DNA from: JAIBJN01 sp963775505
GTDB lineage: Bacteria > Actinomycetota > Thermoleophilia > Gaiellales > Gaiellaceae
Length of the DNA stretch: 64,000 nt
Direction of reading: 5' to 3'
NCBI GenBank assembly: GCA_963775505.1
Contig: CAVZIL010000001.1
Location: forward strand, 186,001-250,000
Made by a program: the position numbers and the translations under genes. The notes under the pieces are model-generated. The model was not told the DNA's origin. It was given only the letters and a program-made list of their open reading frames with translations, and searched no databases. Below, in pieces: positions 41,243-52,760 of the stretch. The stretch's first letter is position 1; every line of letters starts with the position of its first letter.

Positions 41243-41421
41243 ATCAGCGCCCTGCCCGACCGAGCAAGAGCTTTCGCGCACGAGTGAAATCCACAGGCGC
41301 GAAGGCGCATGAAAGGACGCAAGCGACCACCTTTCCACACCTGTGGATAAGCGTGTGGAGAGGGGTGAAATGCCTGCAAAAGGCGTCTTTTTGCTCTCTG
41401 CGATTTCCCCAGGCGGAGGCA
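41243..41421. other. oriC: Probable oriC, DnaA-box cluster upstream of dnaA
   Basis: One perfect DnaA box TGTGGATAA (41342-41350, TTATCCACA on the minus strand) stands beside near-matches CTTTCCACA (41331-41339), AAATCCACA (41287-41295) and GTGTGGAG (41353-41360). An AT-rich imperfect palindrome GCAAAAG/CTTTTTGC lies at 41376-41394. Gene orientation flips here: the rpmH to parB genes run left and dnaA to gyrA run right, as expected at an origin. Confidence 0.75.
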
Positions 41422-41451
41422 TTGAAGCGGGCTCGGCGCCGCTGCTATAGT
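41422..41451 (+). promoter_or_regulatory. dnaA promoter
   Basis: TTGAAG (41422-41427), an 18-bp spacer and TATAGT (41446-41451) form a good vegetative promoter. The transcript would carry a leader of about 33 nt with GGAGGGGCGG before the GTG at 41492. DnaA boxes lie 70-130 bp upstream, consistent with DnaA autoregulation. Confidence 0.65.
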
Positions 41452-41491
41452 CGCCGCTTCTCGTAGACCGGCGGAGGGGCGGAACAACGGC

Positions 41492-42844
41492 GTGCAGCGG
41501 GCGTCAGAGCTGAGTGCGGACGCACTTTGGGGCGAGACCACGTCCCGATTGCGCGACGCCCTGAACGACGCGACCTTCACCACCTGGTTCGCCGACACCG
41601 AAGCCGGGTCGCTCGACGACCAGGCCTTCGTCCTCCTCGTTCCGAACGACTTCACGCGCGACTGGATCGAGGGGCACTTCCGAGGATTGCTCGAGGCGAT
41701 CGTGCGGGACGCGCTCGGGGACGAGCGCGCCGTGCGCATCGTCGTGCGCGAGCTGCCGGCGGCCCCGGCCGCCGCGCGCGAGCTTCATGCCCCCCTGCGG
41801 CCGGCGCGATCGCTCGACGGTCTCAACCCCAAGTACACCTTCGACTCGTTCGTCATCGGCTCCTCGAACCGCTTCGCGCACGCGGCCGCGCTCGCGGTGG
41901 CGGAGGCGCCGGCCCAGGCGTACAACCCGCTCTTCATCTACGGCGGGACCGGGCTGGGGAAGACCCACCTCCTCCAGGCCATCGCCGCCTACGTCACCGA
42001 GCACACCGGCGACCTCTCGGCGAAGTACGTCACGAGCGAGACGTTCATGAACGACTTCATCAACTCGCTCCGCGACAAGCGCGTCGACGGGTTCAAGCAG
42101 CGCTACCGCCACTACGACGTCCTCCTGATCGACGACATCCAGTTCTTCGAGCACAAGGAGCGGATCCAGGAGGAGCTCTTCCACACCTTCAACAGCCTCT
42201 ACGAGGCGCGCCGGCAGATCGTGATCTCGTCCGACCGGCCGCCGCGCGCGATCGCCACGCTCGAGTCACGGCTGCGCAGCCGCTTCGAATGGGGGCTGAT
42301 CACCGACATCCAGCCACCCGACCTCGAGACGCGGATCGCCATCCTGCGGAAGAAGGTGAAGACGGACGCGATCCACGTGCCGGACACGCAGGTCCTGACC
42401 TTCATCGCCAGCCGGATCTCCACCAACATCCGCGAGCTCGAGGGCGCGCTGACGCGCGTCGTCGCCTTCTCGTCCCTGACCGGGCGGCCGATGACCGTCG
42501 AGCTGGCGCAGGAGGTGCTGAAGGACGTCTTCCCCCAGGGCGAGATGCCCGAGACCTCCATCGAGCAGATCCAGCAGACGGTCGTGGAGCGCTTCGGGAT
42601 GTCCATGCAGGAGCTCACCGGAGACCGCCGCTCGCAGCAGATCGTCTACCCGCGGCAAGTGGCGATGTACCTCTGCCGCGAACTCACCGACAGCTCGCTG
42701 CCCAAGATCGGGAAGCAGTTCGGCGGGCGCGACCACACGACCGTGATCCACGCGACCTCGAAGATCGCGAAGCTCATCCGCGAGGATCGCAACGTCTACG
42801 AGCTGGTGCAGGAGCTGACCGCCCGCATCAAGCAGGCACGTTGA
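41492..42844 (+). CDS. dnaA: Chromosomal replication initiator DnaA
   Basis: 450 residues. Domain I (1-85) and a very short Pro/Ala linker precede the AAA+ domain: FIYGGTGLGKTHLLQAI (Walker A), VLLIDDIQFFEHKERIQEE (Walker B), SSDRPPRAIATLESRLRSRF. Domain IV contains the DnaA-box helix region TDSSLPKIGKQFGGRDHTTV. It opens the origin and loads the helicase. The GTG start fits domain I (LWGETTSRLRDALNDATFTTW). Confidence 0.98.
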   Translation: MQRASELSADALWGETTSRLRDALNDATFTTWFADTEAGSLDDQAFVLLVPNDFTRDWIEGHFRGLLEAIVRDALGDERAVRIVVRELPAAPAAARELHAPLRPARSLDGLNPKYTFDSFVIGSSNRFAHAAALAVAEAPAQAYNPLFIYGGTGLGKTHLLQAIAAYVTEHTGDLSAKYVTSETFMNDFINSLRDKRVDGFKQRYRHYDVLLIDDIQFFEHKERIQEELFHTFNSLYEARRQIVISSDRPPRAIATLESRLRSRFEWGLITDIQPPDLETRIAILRKKVKTDAIHVPDTQVLTFIASRISTNIRELEGALTRVVAFSSLTGRPMTVELAQEVLKDVFPQGEMPETSIEQIQQTVVERFGMSMQELTGDRRSQQIVYPRQVAMYLCRELTDSSLPKIGKQFGGRDHTTVIHATSKIAKLIREDRNVYELVQELTARIKQAR

Positions 42845-43023
42845 CAAGGCTGGGGACAGCTCGCCCGATCTGTGGGCTTTTCGCGCACGTCGTCCTCGCT
42901 GTGGAAAGAGCCAAGGTCGTCCACACGCTCGTCCTCAGCCCCGAGAGCGCACCGCAACAGGCTTCCGCGCCGTCTTCCCCGACATCCACACTCTCTATGA
43001 CTACTACGAGAGGTTTTCTTTAA
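42845..43023. other. dnaA-dnaN intergenic region, second part of the origin
   Basis: 179 bp with several weak DnaA-box-like sites: TGTGGGCTT (about 42871), TGTGGAAAG (42900), GTCCACACG and ATCCACACT. It ends in an AT-rich run just before dnaN. A five-pair hairpin CTCTC (42991-42995)/GAGAG (43008-43012) is followed by TTTTCTTT and includes the purine-rich GAGAGG before dnaN. In many actinomycetes this interval is the functional origin. Confidence 0.5.
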
Positions 43024-44163
43024 ATGACATCCGTAGATACCGTTGCCGCCACGACGATGCGGGTTGTGTGCGGAAAGGATGAGCTGTCCGAGACGCTCCA
43101 GGTTGTGGGCCGCGGCGTCTCCACGCGAACGACCGTGCAGATCCTGGCCGGCATCATGCTGCGGGCCGCCGCCGGCCGTCTTCACCTGAGCGCGACCGAC
43201 ATGGAGATCTCCATCCGCAACTCGGCGGAGGCTCAGGTCGAGGAGGAGGGCGCGGTCGTCGTGCCGGGCCGCCTGCTGGTGGATATCGTGCGGCTGCTTC
43301 CGGCCGGGGAGGTCACCCTCGAGCACCGGGCGGACGAGGGCATGGTGCGGCTCACGTGCGGCTCGGCGTCCTACTCACTGAACACCTACGGGCCCGAGGA
43401 CTTCCCCCGCCTCCCGGAGATCGAGCCGGAGAGCGCGTTCTCGGTCGAGCGGGAGGCGTTTCTCGACACGATCGGACGCGTCGGCCGGTCCGCTTCGAGG
43501 GACGAGTCGCGGCCTGTGCTTACCGGGATCCTCGTACGGTTCGAGGGAGACAAGCTGGTGATGGCGGCGACCGACTCGTACCGGCTCAGCGTCAAGGAGA
43601 CGTCTCTGGCCGGCGGCCCAGGCCGCGAGCTCGAGGCGATCGTCCCCGCCCGCGCGCTGCAGGAGCTCGCGCGGATCGGGCAGGCAGCGGAGGCCGAGGC
43701 GATCGAGGTCGGCGTCCAGGAGAACCAGGTGGTCTTCGGCGTCGCCGGCGTCTGGTTGACCGCCCGTCGGATCGACGGGCAGTTCCCGAACTACAAGCAG
43801 CTCCTTCCGGAGCAGTTCGAGGCCGAGGTGCAGCTTCCGCGCGAGGAGCTCCTGGAGGTCGTCCGCCGGACCGGCTTGCTTGCTCAGCGCAAGTCGCCGC
43901 TGCGGCTTCGTTTCGAGGACGGCGAGCTCACGGTCTCTGCGCAAACCCAGGACGTCGGCGAGGCGCGCGAGTCGCTTCCCGTCGCGTACACGGGCGAAGC
44001 GCTCGAGATCGGCTTCAACGCCGAGTTTCTGCGCGACGGGCTCGAGTCGGTGACCGACGAGACGGCCCGGCTGAAGCTGATCAGCCCGCTGCGGCCGGGG
44101 CTGCTGCACGGCGAGAGCGACGACTTCCTCTACCTGATCATGCCGATCAGGCTGGCCGGCTGA
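43024..44163 (+). CDS. dnaN: DNA polymerase III beta sliding clamp
   Basis: 379 residues, three clamp domains. ILAGIMLRAAAGRLHLSATDME, the domain II beginning GRVGRSASRDESRPVLTGIL, RLSVKET and the C-terminal YLIMPIRL are typical. The ring tethers the replicative polymerase to DNA. ATG at 43024 follows an AT-rich leader. The stop overlaps recF as CTGA. Confidence 0.97.
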   Translation: MTSVDTVAATTMRVVCGKDELSETLQVVGRGVSTRTTVQILAGIMLRAAAGRLHLSATDMEISIRNSAEAQVEEEGAVVVPGRLLVDIVRLLPAGEVTLEHRADEGMVRLTCGSASYSLNTYGPEDFPRLPEIEPESAFSVEREAFLDTIGRVGRSASRDESRPVLTGILVRFEGDKLVMAATDSYRLSVKETSLAGGPGRELEAIVPARALQELARIGQAAEAEAIEVGVQENQVVFGVAGVWLTARRIDGQFPNYKQLLPEQFEAEVQLPREELLEVVRRTGLLAQRKSPLRLRFEDGELTVSAQTQDVGEARESLPVAYTGEALEIGFNAEFLRDGLESVTDETARLKLISPLRPGLLHGESDDFLYLIMPIRLAG

Positions 44164-45242
44164 TCGTCGCGCACGCCACGCTCCGGAGCTTCCGCTCGTA
44201 CGCTGCGCTCGACCTGGGCCTCGAGCCCGGGCTCGTGCTCGTCGTCGGTCGCAACGGCGCCGGCAAGACGAACCTGCTCGAGGCGCTGCACGTGGGCGCC
44301 CAGGGATTCTCGCCCCGCACCCGCGCCGAGCCTCGGCTGGTGCGCTTCGGGGAGCAGGCGGCCCGGGTGCGGCTCGAGGGCACGGAGGGCGAAACTCCGG
44401 CGGAGACCGAGGTGACGATCGCTCCCGGGGAGGGGAAGCAACTGCTCCTGAACGGCGCCGGCCTCGGGTCGGCCGAGGAGCTGCGGGCGCGGCTCGCCGC
44501 TCTCGCGTTCGTCCCCGATCGGCTTGCGATCGTCAAGGGCGGCCCCGCCGTTCGCCGTGCCTACGTCGACCGGATGCTCGGCCGGCTCACGCCGTCCCGG
44601 GCAGGACTTCCGGGTGAGTACGGCCGCGCGCTGGCGCAGCGGAACGAAGCCCTCCGCCGCGCGCGCGCAGGTGTCTCCGACCGCGACGCTCTCGGCCCCT
44701 GGACCGAGCAGGTGGTGACGCTCGGCGCCGAGCTCGACGCAGCGCGCGCCGGGCTCGTGTCGGCCCTTCGGCCCGGCTTCGCAGCCGCTGCGGAGGCACT
44801 CGGTCTCGAGGGCGCGACTCTGGCCTATGAGGAGCGGGGGCTCCCGCTCGAAGAGCTGGAAGCACGGCTCGAGCGCGATCTCAGCCGGGGGACGACCGGG
44901 CTCGGCCCGCACCTGCGCGACGTCGAGATCCGAGCGGCCGGCCGCGACCTTCGTGGCTTCGGCTCTCAGGGCGAGCAGCGCGCGGCCGTCCTCGCCCTGG
45001 TGCTCGCGGAGGCGGCTCTTCTCACCGAACGACGCGGCTCGCCTCCGCTGCTGCTCCTCGACGACGTCTTCTCGGAGCTCGACGCCGGTCGACGCCGGTC
45101 GCTCCTGGCTTCGCTGCCGGCGGGCGGACAGACGCTCGTCACGGCAACGTCGCCCGACGCTCTTCCGGAAGGTGGCCCGGCACCCGCGCTCGTCGTCGCG
45201 GTCAGGCGGGAGGGAAACACCAGCGTCGCGGAGCCGTCATGA
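44160..45242 (+). CDS. recF: DNA repair and replication protein RecF, CTG start
   Basis: 360 residues. The conserved N-terminus ATLRSFRSYAALDLGLEPG leads into Walker A VVGRNGAGKTNLLEAL. Later come FVPDRLAIVKGGPAVRRAYVD, the ABC signature FGSQGEQRAAVLALVLAEA and Walker B LLLLDDVFSELDAGRR. RecF loads RecA at gaps through RecOR. No ATG, GTG or TTG is in frame before the Walker A region. CTG at 44160 overlaps the dnaN stop as CTGA and gives a normal N-terminus, so CTG is almost certainly used. Confidence 0.95.
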   Translation: MIVAHATLRSFRSYAALDLGLEPGLVLVVGRNGAGKTNLLEALHVGAQGFSPRTRAEPRLVRFGEQAARVRLEGTEGETPAETEVTIAPGEGKQLLLNGAGLGSAEELRARLAALAFVPDRLAIVKGGPAVRRAYVDRMLGRLTPSRAGLPGEYGRALAQRNEALRRARAGVSDRDALGPWTEQVVTLGAELDAARAGLVSALRPGFAAAAEALGLEGATLAYEERGLPLEELEARLERDLSRGTTGLGPHLRDVEIRAAGRDLRGFGSQGEQRAAVLALVLAEAALLTERRGSPPLLLLDDVFSELDAGRRRSLLASLPAGGQTLVTATSPDALPEGGPAPALVVAVRREGNTSVAEPS

Positions 45243-45715
45243 GCCTCGAGCCGCTTGGAGGAGAGCTTCGCCGCGAGCTCGACCGGCTCGGGCCGGGCGG
45301 GGCGATCGCGGACGTGGTCGCGGCGTGGCCGGCAGCCGTCGGGCCGGCCATCGCGGCCAACGCCTGGCCGGCGCGGATCGGCCGGGACGGCACCCTCCAC
45401 GTCGCCACGAGCTCGAGCGCCTGGGCCTTCGAGCTCACGCACATGGAGGGAACCGTTCGCGACCGGCTCCGGGAGCGATTGGGCGGGGAGGCTCCGCCGC
45501 GCCTTCGCTTCGCGACCGGCCGCCTTCCGGAGGCCGGTGCGGGGACTGTGAAGACTTCTGAGCGGATCGTGGCGAGTCCGTCCCGGCGGGCGCTCGCCGC
45601 GGCGGACGAGATTGCCGAGCGCATCGCCGATCCGGGCCTGCGGGAGGCGGTGGCGCAAGCCGCGGCGGCCAGCTTCGCGGGGGCGGATACGCGCCCGCAC
45701 GACCGGCCGTTCTGA
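45239..45715 (+). CDS. dciA: DciA-like replicative helicase loader (DUF721)
   Basis: 158 residues. IADVVAAWPAAVGPAIAANAWPARI, GTLHVATSSSAWAFELTHME and LRERLGGEAPPRLRFATG are the DUF721 core. DciA helps load DnaB in bacteria that lack DnaC, and this position between recF and gyrB is the classic one. ATG overlaps the recF stop (ATGA). The C-terminal 60 residues are helical and not conserved. Confidence 0.88.
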   Translation: MSLEPLGGELRRELDRLGPGGAIADVVAAWPAAVGPAIAANAWPARIGRDGTLHVATSSSAWAFELTHMEGTVRDRLRERLGGEAPPRLRFATGRLPEAGAGTVKTSERIVASPSRRALAAADEIAERIADPGLREAVAQAAAASFAGADTRPHDRPF

Positions 45716-45760
45716 TAGACTGCTTCTGACAAAAAACCTCCCTCTTTGCAGGGATTTTTT
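45716..45760 (+). promoter_or_regulatory. gyrB promoter -10 and RBS-sequestering leader hairpin
   Basis: TAGACT (45716-45721) directly follows the dciA stop and would start transcription near 45728. The leader then folds: TCCCT (45739-45743) pairs with AGGGA (45750-45754), which is the gyrB Shine-Dalgarno, and AAAAAA (45731-45736) pairs with TTTTTT (45755-45760) across a CC bulge. The ATG follows immediately. The same element can act as a terminator for dciA transcripts. Confidence 0.6.
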
Positions 45761-48143
<2,383 letters not shown>

Positions 48144-48151
<8 letters not shown>

Positions 48152-50666
48152 GGTCGGCGTGCTGGGCCCGGGGCGGATCGAGCCCCGCGAGCTCGAGCAG
48201 GAGATGCGCTCGAGCTATCTGGACTACGCGATGTCCGTCATCGTCGGGCGGGCGTTGCCGGACGTGCGCGACGGTCTCAAGCCGGTGCACCGGCGCGTGC
48301 TCTACTCGATGCACGAGAACGGGCTGCAGCCGAACCGGCCGTACAAGAAGTCCGCCAACGTCGTCGGCGCCGTCATGGGGAACTACCACCCGCACGGCGA
48401 CTCGGCGATCTACGACACGCTCGTGCGCATGGCGCAGCCGTTCTCGCTGCGCTACCCGCTCGCCGATGGCCAGGGGAACTTCGGCTCCATCGACGACGAC
48501 TCGGCCGCGGCGATGCGGTACACGGAATGTCGGCTTGCGCGCATCGCCACCGAGATGCTGCGCGACATCGACGCGGACACCGTCGACTACGTGCCCAACT
48601 ACGACGAGTCGCGGCGCGAGCCGCTGACGCTCCCGAGCCGCTTCCCCAACCTGCTCGTGAACGGCTCGGCCGGCATCGCCGTGGGGATGGCGACCAACAT
48701 CCCGCCGCACCGACTTCCCGAGGTGGTCGACGCGATCGTGCAGATGATCGACAAGCCCGACTCGAACGTCGACGACCTCATGAAGCACATGAAGGGCCCC
48801 GACTTCCCGACCGGCGCCTACATCATCGGGCGCTCCGGGATTCGCGACGCGTACCGCTCAGGCCGTGGGCGGATCGTCATGCGGGCGCGGGCGCACATCG
48901 AGGAGCTGCGCGGCGGCAAGTCGGCGATCATCGTCACCGAGCTCCCGTACGGCGTAAAGAAGGGCGGCGAGAACGGCGTCATCACGAAGATCGCCGACCT
49001 CGTCAACGACAAGGTGCTCTCCGAGATCTCGGACCTGCAGGACCACTCCGACCGGACGGGGATGCGGATCCAGATCGAGCTCAAGCGCGACGCGATCCCG
49101 AACGTCGCCCTCAACAAGCTCTTCAAGCACACGCAGCTGCAGACGACCTTCGGCTACAACGCCGTCGCCCTCGTCGACGGGGTGCCGCGCACGCTCTCGC
49201 TGCTCGAGCTCGTCCACGAGTACCTGCGCTACCAGCGCGATGTCGTCACCCGCCGGTCGAAGCACGAGCTGCGCAAGGCGGAGGAGCGGGCGCACGTCCT
49301 CCAGGGCTATCTGATCGCGCTCGACAACCTCGACGAGGTCATCGCCCTCATCCGCGGCTCGGACGACACGGATTCCGCGCGGACGGGGCTCCAGGAGCGT
49401 TTTGGCCTTTCGGAGATCCAGGCACAGGCGATCCTCGACCTGAGGCTCGCTCGGCTCACCGGGCTCGCGCGGAAGGAGATCGAGGACGAGTTCGCCGACC
49501 TCCAGGAGCGGATCGCCGAGCTCCGCACCATCCTCGGCGATCCGGCCCGGATCGACGCGCTCATCCGCGAGGAGCTGCTCGAGATCAGAGAGATCTACGG
49601 CCGCGGCGACGACCGTCGCACGGAGATCGCAGCCGCCGAGGAGGAGCTCGAGCTCGAGGACCTGATCGCCGAGGAGGACATGGTCATCGCGATCACGAGC
49701 TCCGGCTACGTCAAGCGCCTGCCGGTGACGACGTACCGGGAGCAGCGGCGGGGCGGCATCGGCGTCATGGGCATGGAGCTGAAGGACGAGGACTACATCG
49801 AGCACCTCTTCGTCGCCTCGACCCACGACTACCTGCTCTTCTTCACCTCTATCGGGAAGATCTACCGCCTGAAGGTGCACGAGCTGCCGCTCGGCTCTCG
49901 CCAGTCGAAGGGCCGCGCCATCGTCAACCTGCTTCCGTTCCAGCAGGGAGAGACGATCCGGGCTGTGATCGCCACGCGCGACTTCAAGGACGCCGAGTAC
50001 CTGACGGTGGTGACGCGGAACGGGCTCGTGAAGAAGACCCGCTTCGAGGAGTACAACACGCCGCTCAAGGCCGACGGGATCATCGCGATCAAGCTCCGCG
50101 AAGGAGACGAGCTCGTCGGCGTGCTCCACTCGTCGGGGGAGGACGACATCCTGATGGTCTCCCGCGCCGGCCAGGCGATCCGCTTCAACGAGAAGCTCGC
50201 GCGGCCGATGGGTCGCGCCACGTCGGGCGTCGCCGGGATGCGCCTCCGCAAGGGGGACGAGGTGATCGCCGCCGACATCGCGAGGAACGACGCCGACCTG
50301 CTCGTCGTCACCAAGAACGGCTTCGGGAAGCGAACGCGCATCGACCAGTACCCGGTCAAGGGCAGGGGCGGGCTCGGGGTCAAGACCGTCCAGCTCACGG
50401 AGGCCCGCGGCCAGCTCGCCGGCGCGCTGGTGGTACGCGAGGGTGACCAGGTGATGCTGATCTCGACCGGCGGCACGGTCATCCGCATCCCCGCCGACGG
50501 CATCAAGCAGAGCGGTCGCGCCACGCAGGGCGTGATCGTCATGCGCCCGCGCGAGGGCGAGCGCGTGTCGACGCTGGCGCGCGTTGTCGAGCAGGATGAG
50601 GACACCCCCGACGCGCCGACGGTGCCGCTGAACGACAACGGCGCCGCTCCGGAGCCGGCCGAGTAG
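48144..50666 (+). CDS. gyrA: DNA gyrase subunit A
   Basis: 840 residues. Catalytic Tyr lies in AAMRYTECRLA. The quinolone region reads HPHGDSAIYDTLVRMAQ with Ser and Asp at the usual positions, so no resistance change is obvious. The GyrA box is QRRGGIGVMG near residue 535, followed by a six-bladed C-terminal domain. With GyrB it introduces negative supercoils. ATG lies inside the gyrB end, overlapping it by 8 nt. Confidence 0.98.
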
Positions 50667-50677
50667 CGTTCCGGGGC

Positions 50678-50986
50678 GTGGCCGCGCCGCGTGCGGAGGA
50701 CTTGCTCGAGCCGGTGGACGTCATGCGCCACCTGCGAACGCTCGAGCTCTCGCTCGGACAGGTCTGCCGGGCGGCAGGCGTCTCCAAGACGCAGCTCGAC
50801 TACTGGACGACGCGAGCCCGCATCCCCACGAAGGGGAGGAAGCAGCGCCTCTACAACCTCGATGCGCTCGAGACCGTGCTCCTGATCAAGCAGGGCAAGG
50901 ACAAGGGCCTCTCCCTGCAGGCGGCGATCGAGGCCGCCGGGCGCTTCAAGGCCGCGAAGGCGCCCAGAGTGCCGCGCCGGAACTGA
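50678..50986 (+). CDS. MerR-like helix-turn-helix protein
   Basis: 102 residues. LSLGQVCRAAGVSKTQLDYW and TTRARIPTKGRKQRLYNLDALETV form a MerR-type winged HTH in which the first conserved Tyr-Trp is present; KGLSLQAAIEAAGRFK ends the domain. No effector domain follows. It is 11 bp after gyrA and may be co-transcribed with it. The target is unknown. Confidence 0.78.
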   Translation: MAAPRAEDLLEPVDVMRHLRTLELSLGQVCRAAGVSKTQLDYWTTRARIPTKGRKQRLYNLDALETVLLIKQGKDKGLSLQAAIEAAGRFKAAKAPRVPRRN

Positions 50987-50994
50987 GCTAGAGG

Positions 50995-51960
50995 CTACGA
51001 CTCGCGGAGAACGCCGGCCGCGGACTCCGGTGCAAGCGTGTTGACGAAGTAGCCGGCGCCCAGCTCGATGCCGGCGAGGACGCCCAGGCGGGGAAGCACC
51101 TCGATGTGCCAGTGACCGCCGGCGTGGAGCCAGAGGTTGAGCGCCACCGCTCCCTCGGCGACCCGGATCCGGCGGATGCCCTCGGCGGCCAGCGCCAGCG
51201 CCTCCGCGAGCATCTCGCTGGTGAACGGGTCGGTCTCGCACTCGAGCGGCGCCGCGAGCAGCTCGTACGGCTGCCGACCGGCGAAGGGACAGAGCAGGAT
51301 CAGCCCTTCCCGCTCCTCGACGACGCGGATGCGTTGCTCGCGCTCCTGGGCGAGGACGCGGCAGAGGAGGCAGCCGCCGGCGGCGGTGCCTGCCTCCCGC
51401 TCCTGGGCGACGAGCGGCGGCTCGTGCTCGAGCCACACGAGCTGCGAGTGGCTGTGCATGAGGCTTGCGCCCGCCCCGGCTCCTTCGTTCACGAGCGCAT
51501 GGACGTAGGGGAACCCGGCCTCCCGCGCGGCGGCGGCGCGTGCCTGCCAGGCCTCGGCGACGAGCTCGAGCTCCTTGCTCCCGAGGTCGGCGATCGTCCG
51601 AACGTGCCGCGGGGAGTGCACCACGACCTCCTGCCGCCCGACTGCCGCCTTGCGGGCGAAGAGGCCGTCCGTTCTGTCGCCCTCGCGCGGCCACGGCCCG
51701 AAGGCCGGGAACTTGTTGGGGACGACCCGCACGCGCCAGCCAGGCGTGTCCGGCGGCCGCCCGGGAGGCCCGACGGCGAACGTCTCGGGCGGGGTGGCGG
51801 ACTCCCGTCCCTCGTCAAACGGACAGCCTTCCCGGTCGTCCTCCTCGACCACCTGCGGCCGGACGGCGCCCGGACGGCGCGCCCGCGACGGCGCGACCAC
51901 CACCCAGCGACCCGAGACCGGATCGTGGCGGAGCTCAGGGGGAGTATGGCCGTCCGTCAG
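50995..51960 (-). CDS. Galactose-1-phosphate uridylyltransferase-like protein (HIT superfamily), CTG start
   Basis: 321 residues. ELRHDPVSGRWVVVAPSRARRP is the GalT N-terminus, and VRVVPNKFPAF follows. The active-site motif is HSHSQ (residues 169-173) where classic GalT has HPHGQ. The N-terminal CPF is followed by Asp where GalT often has a second Cys, so zinc binding may differ. The product could be a GalT or another nucleotidyltransferase. GTG at 51903 would remove the N-terminus; CTG at 51960 overlaps the SPFH gene stop as CTGA and restores it. Confidence 0.82.
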   Translation of the reverse strand: MTDGHTPPELRHDPVSGRWVVVAPSRARRPGAVRPQVVEEDDREGCPFDEGRESATPPETFAVGPPGRPPDTPGWRVRVVPNKFPAFGPWPREGDRTDGLFARKAAVGRQEVVVHSPRHVRTIADLGSKELELVAEAWQARAAAAREAGFPYVHALVNEGAGAGASLMHSHSQLVWLEHEPPLVAQEREAGTAAGGCLLCRVLAQEREQRIRVVEEREGLILLCPFAGRQPYELLAAPLECETDPFTSEMLAEALALAAEGIRRIRVAEGAVALNLWLHAGGHWHIEVLPRLGVLAGIELGAGYFVNTLAPESAAGVLRES

Positions 51961-52730
51961 CTCGTGCCGGTGCCGGTGCCCTTCGAAAGGAAGGGCGTGA
52001 ACAGGTCGATGGGGAGCGGGAGAATCAACGTGGACGAGCGCTCGGAGCTGATCTCGAGCATCGTCTGCAGGAAGCGGAGCTGGAGCGAGATCGGGTTCGC
52101 CGCCAGCACGTCGGCCGCATCCTTCAGCCGCTCCGAGGCCTGGTACTCGCCTTCCGCCGCGATCACCTTCGCGCGCCGCTCGCGCTCGGCTTCGGCCTGG
52201 CGCGCCATCGCCCGCTGCATTCCCGTCGGGATCTCGACGTCCTTGACCTCGACGATGGACACCTTGATCCCCCAGGGCGAGGTCGCCTCGTCGATGATCT
52301 CCTGCAGGATCGAGTTGATCTTGTCGCGCTCCGAGAGGAGCTCGTCGAGGACGTGCTGGCCGAGGACGCTCCGGAGGGTGGTCTGGGCGATCTGCGAGGT
52401 GGCGACCAGGAAGTTCTCCACCTGCACGATCGCCCGCTCCGGATCGATGATCCGAAAGTAGGCGACCGCGTTCACCCGGACGGGGACGTTGTCCTTCGTG
52501 ATCACTTCCTGCGGCGGGATGTTCAGGGTCACCGTCCGCAGGTCGACCCTGACCATCTTGTCGATGATCGGGATGAGCAGGAAGAGGCCGGGGCCCTTGG
52601 GTGGGGAGTGCAGCCGTCCGAGCCGGAAGATCACGCCGCGCTCGTACTCCCGGGCCACCCGCACCGAGAGCGCGAGCAAGAGCACCAGGACGACGATGAC
52701 CGCGGCGATGGCGATGAAGGCGACGTTCAT
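51957..52730 (-). CDS. SPFH/Band-7 membrane protein (slipin family)
   Basis: 257 residues. One N-terminal helix, then REYERGVIFRLGRL, GPGLFLLIPIIDKMVRVDLR, LNIPPQEVITKDNVPVRVNA and IDEATSPWGIKVSIVEVKDV, the stomatin/slipin core, and a coiled helix rich in AEAERERRAKVIAAEGE. Slipins form membrane assemblies and are commonly encoded with an NfeD protease, as here. AAAGGAG lies before the ATG. Confidence 0.93.
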   Translation of the reverse strand: MNVAFIAIAAVIVVLVLLLALSVRVAREYERGVIFRLGRLHSPPKGPGLFLLIPIIDKMVRVDLRTVTLNIPPQEVITKDNVPVRVNAVAYFRIIDPERAIVQVENFLVATSQIAQTTLRSVLGQHVLDELLSERDKINSILQEIIDEATSPWGIKVSIVEVKDVEIPTGMQRAMARQAEAERERRAKVIAAEGEYQASERLKDAADVLAANPISLQLRFLQTMLEISSERSSTLILPLPIDLFTPFLSKGTGTGTS

Positions 52731-52760
52731 CGGGCTCCTTTCCGGCGGGTTGGAGGCATC

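Noticed and set aside
41376..41394. Possible Rho-independent terminator (GCAAAAG/CTTTTTGC) before dnaA.
   Set aside because: Stem is short, AT-rich and bulged, and no gene ends there on either strand; more likely part of the AT-rich origin region.
48380..48450. Quinolone-resistance change in GyrA.
   Set aside because: The HPHGDSAIYDT region has the usual Ser and Asp; nothing unusual visible.
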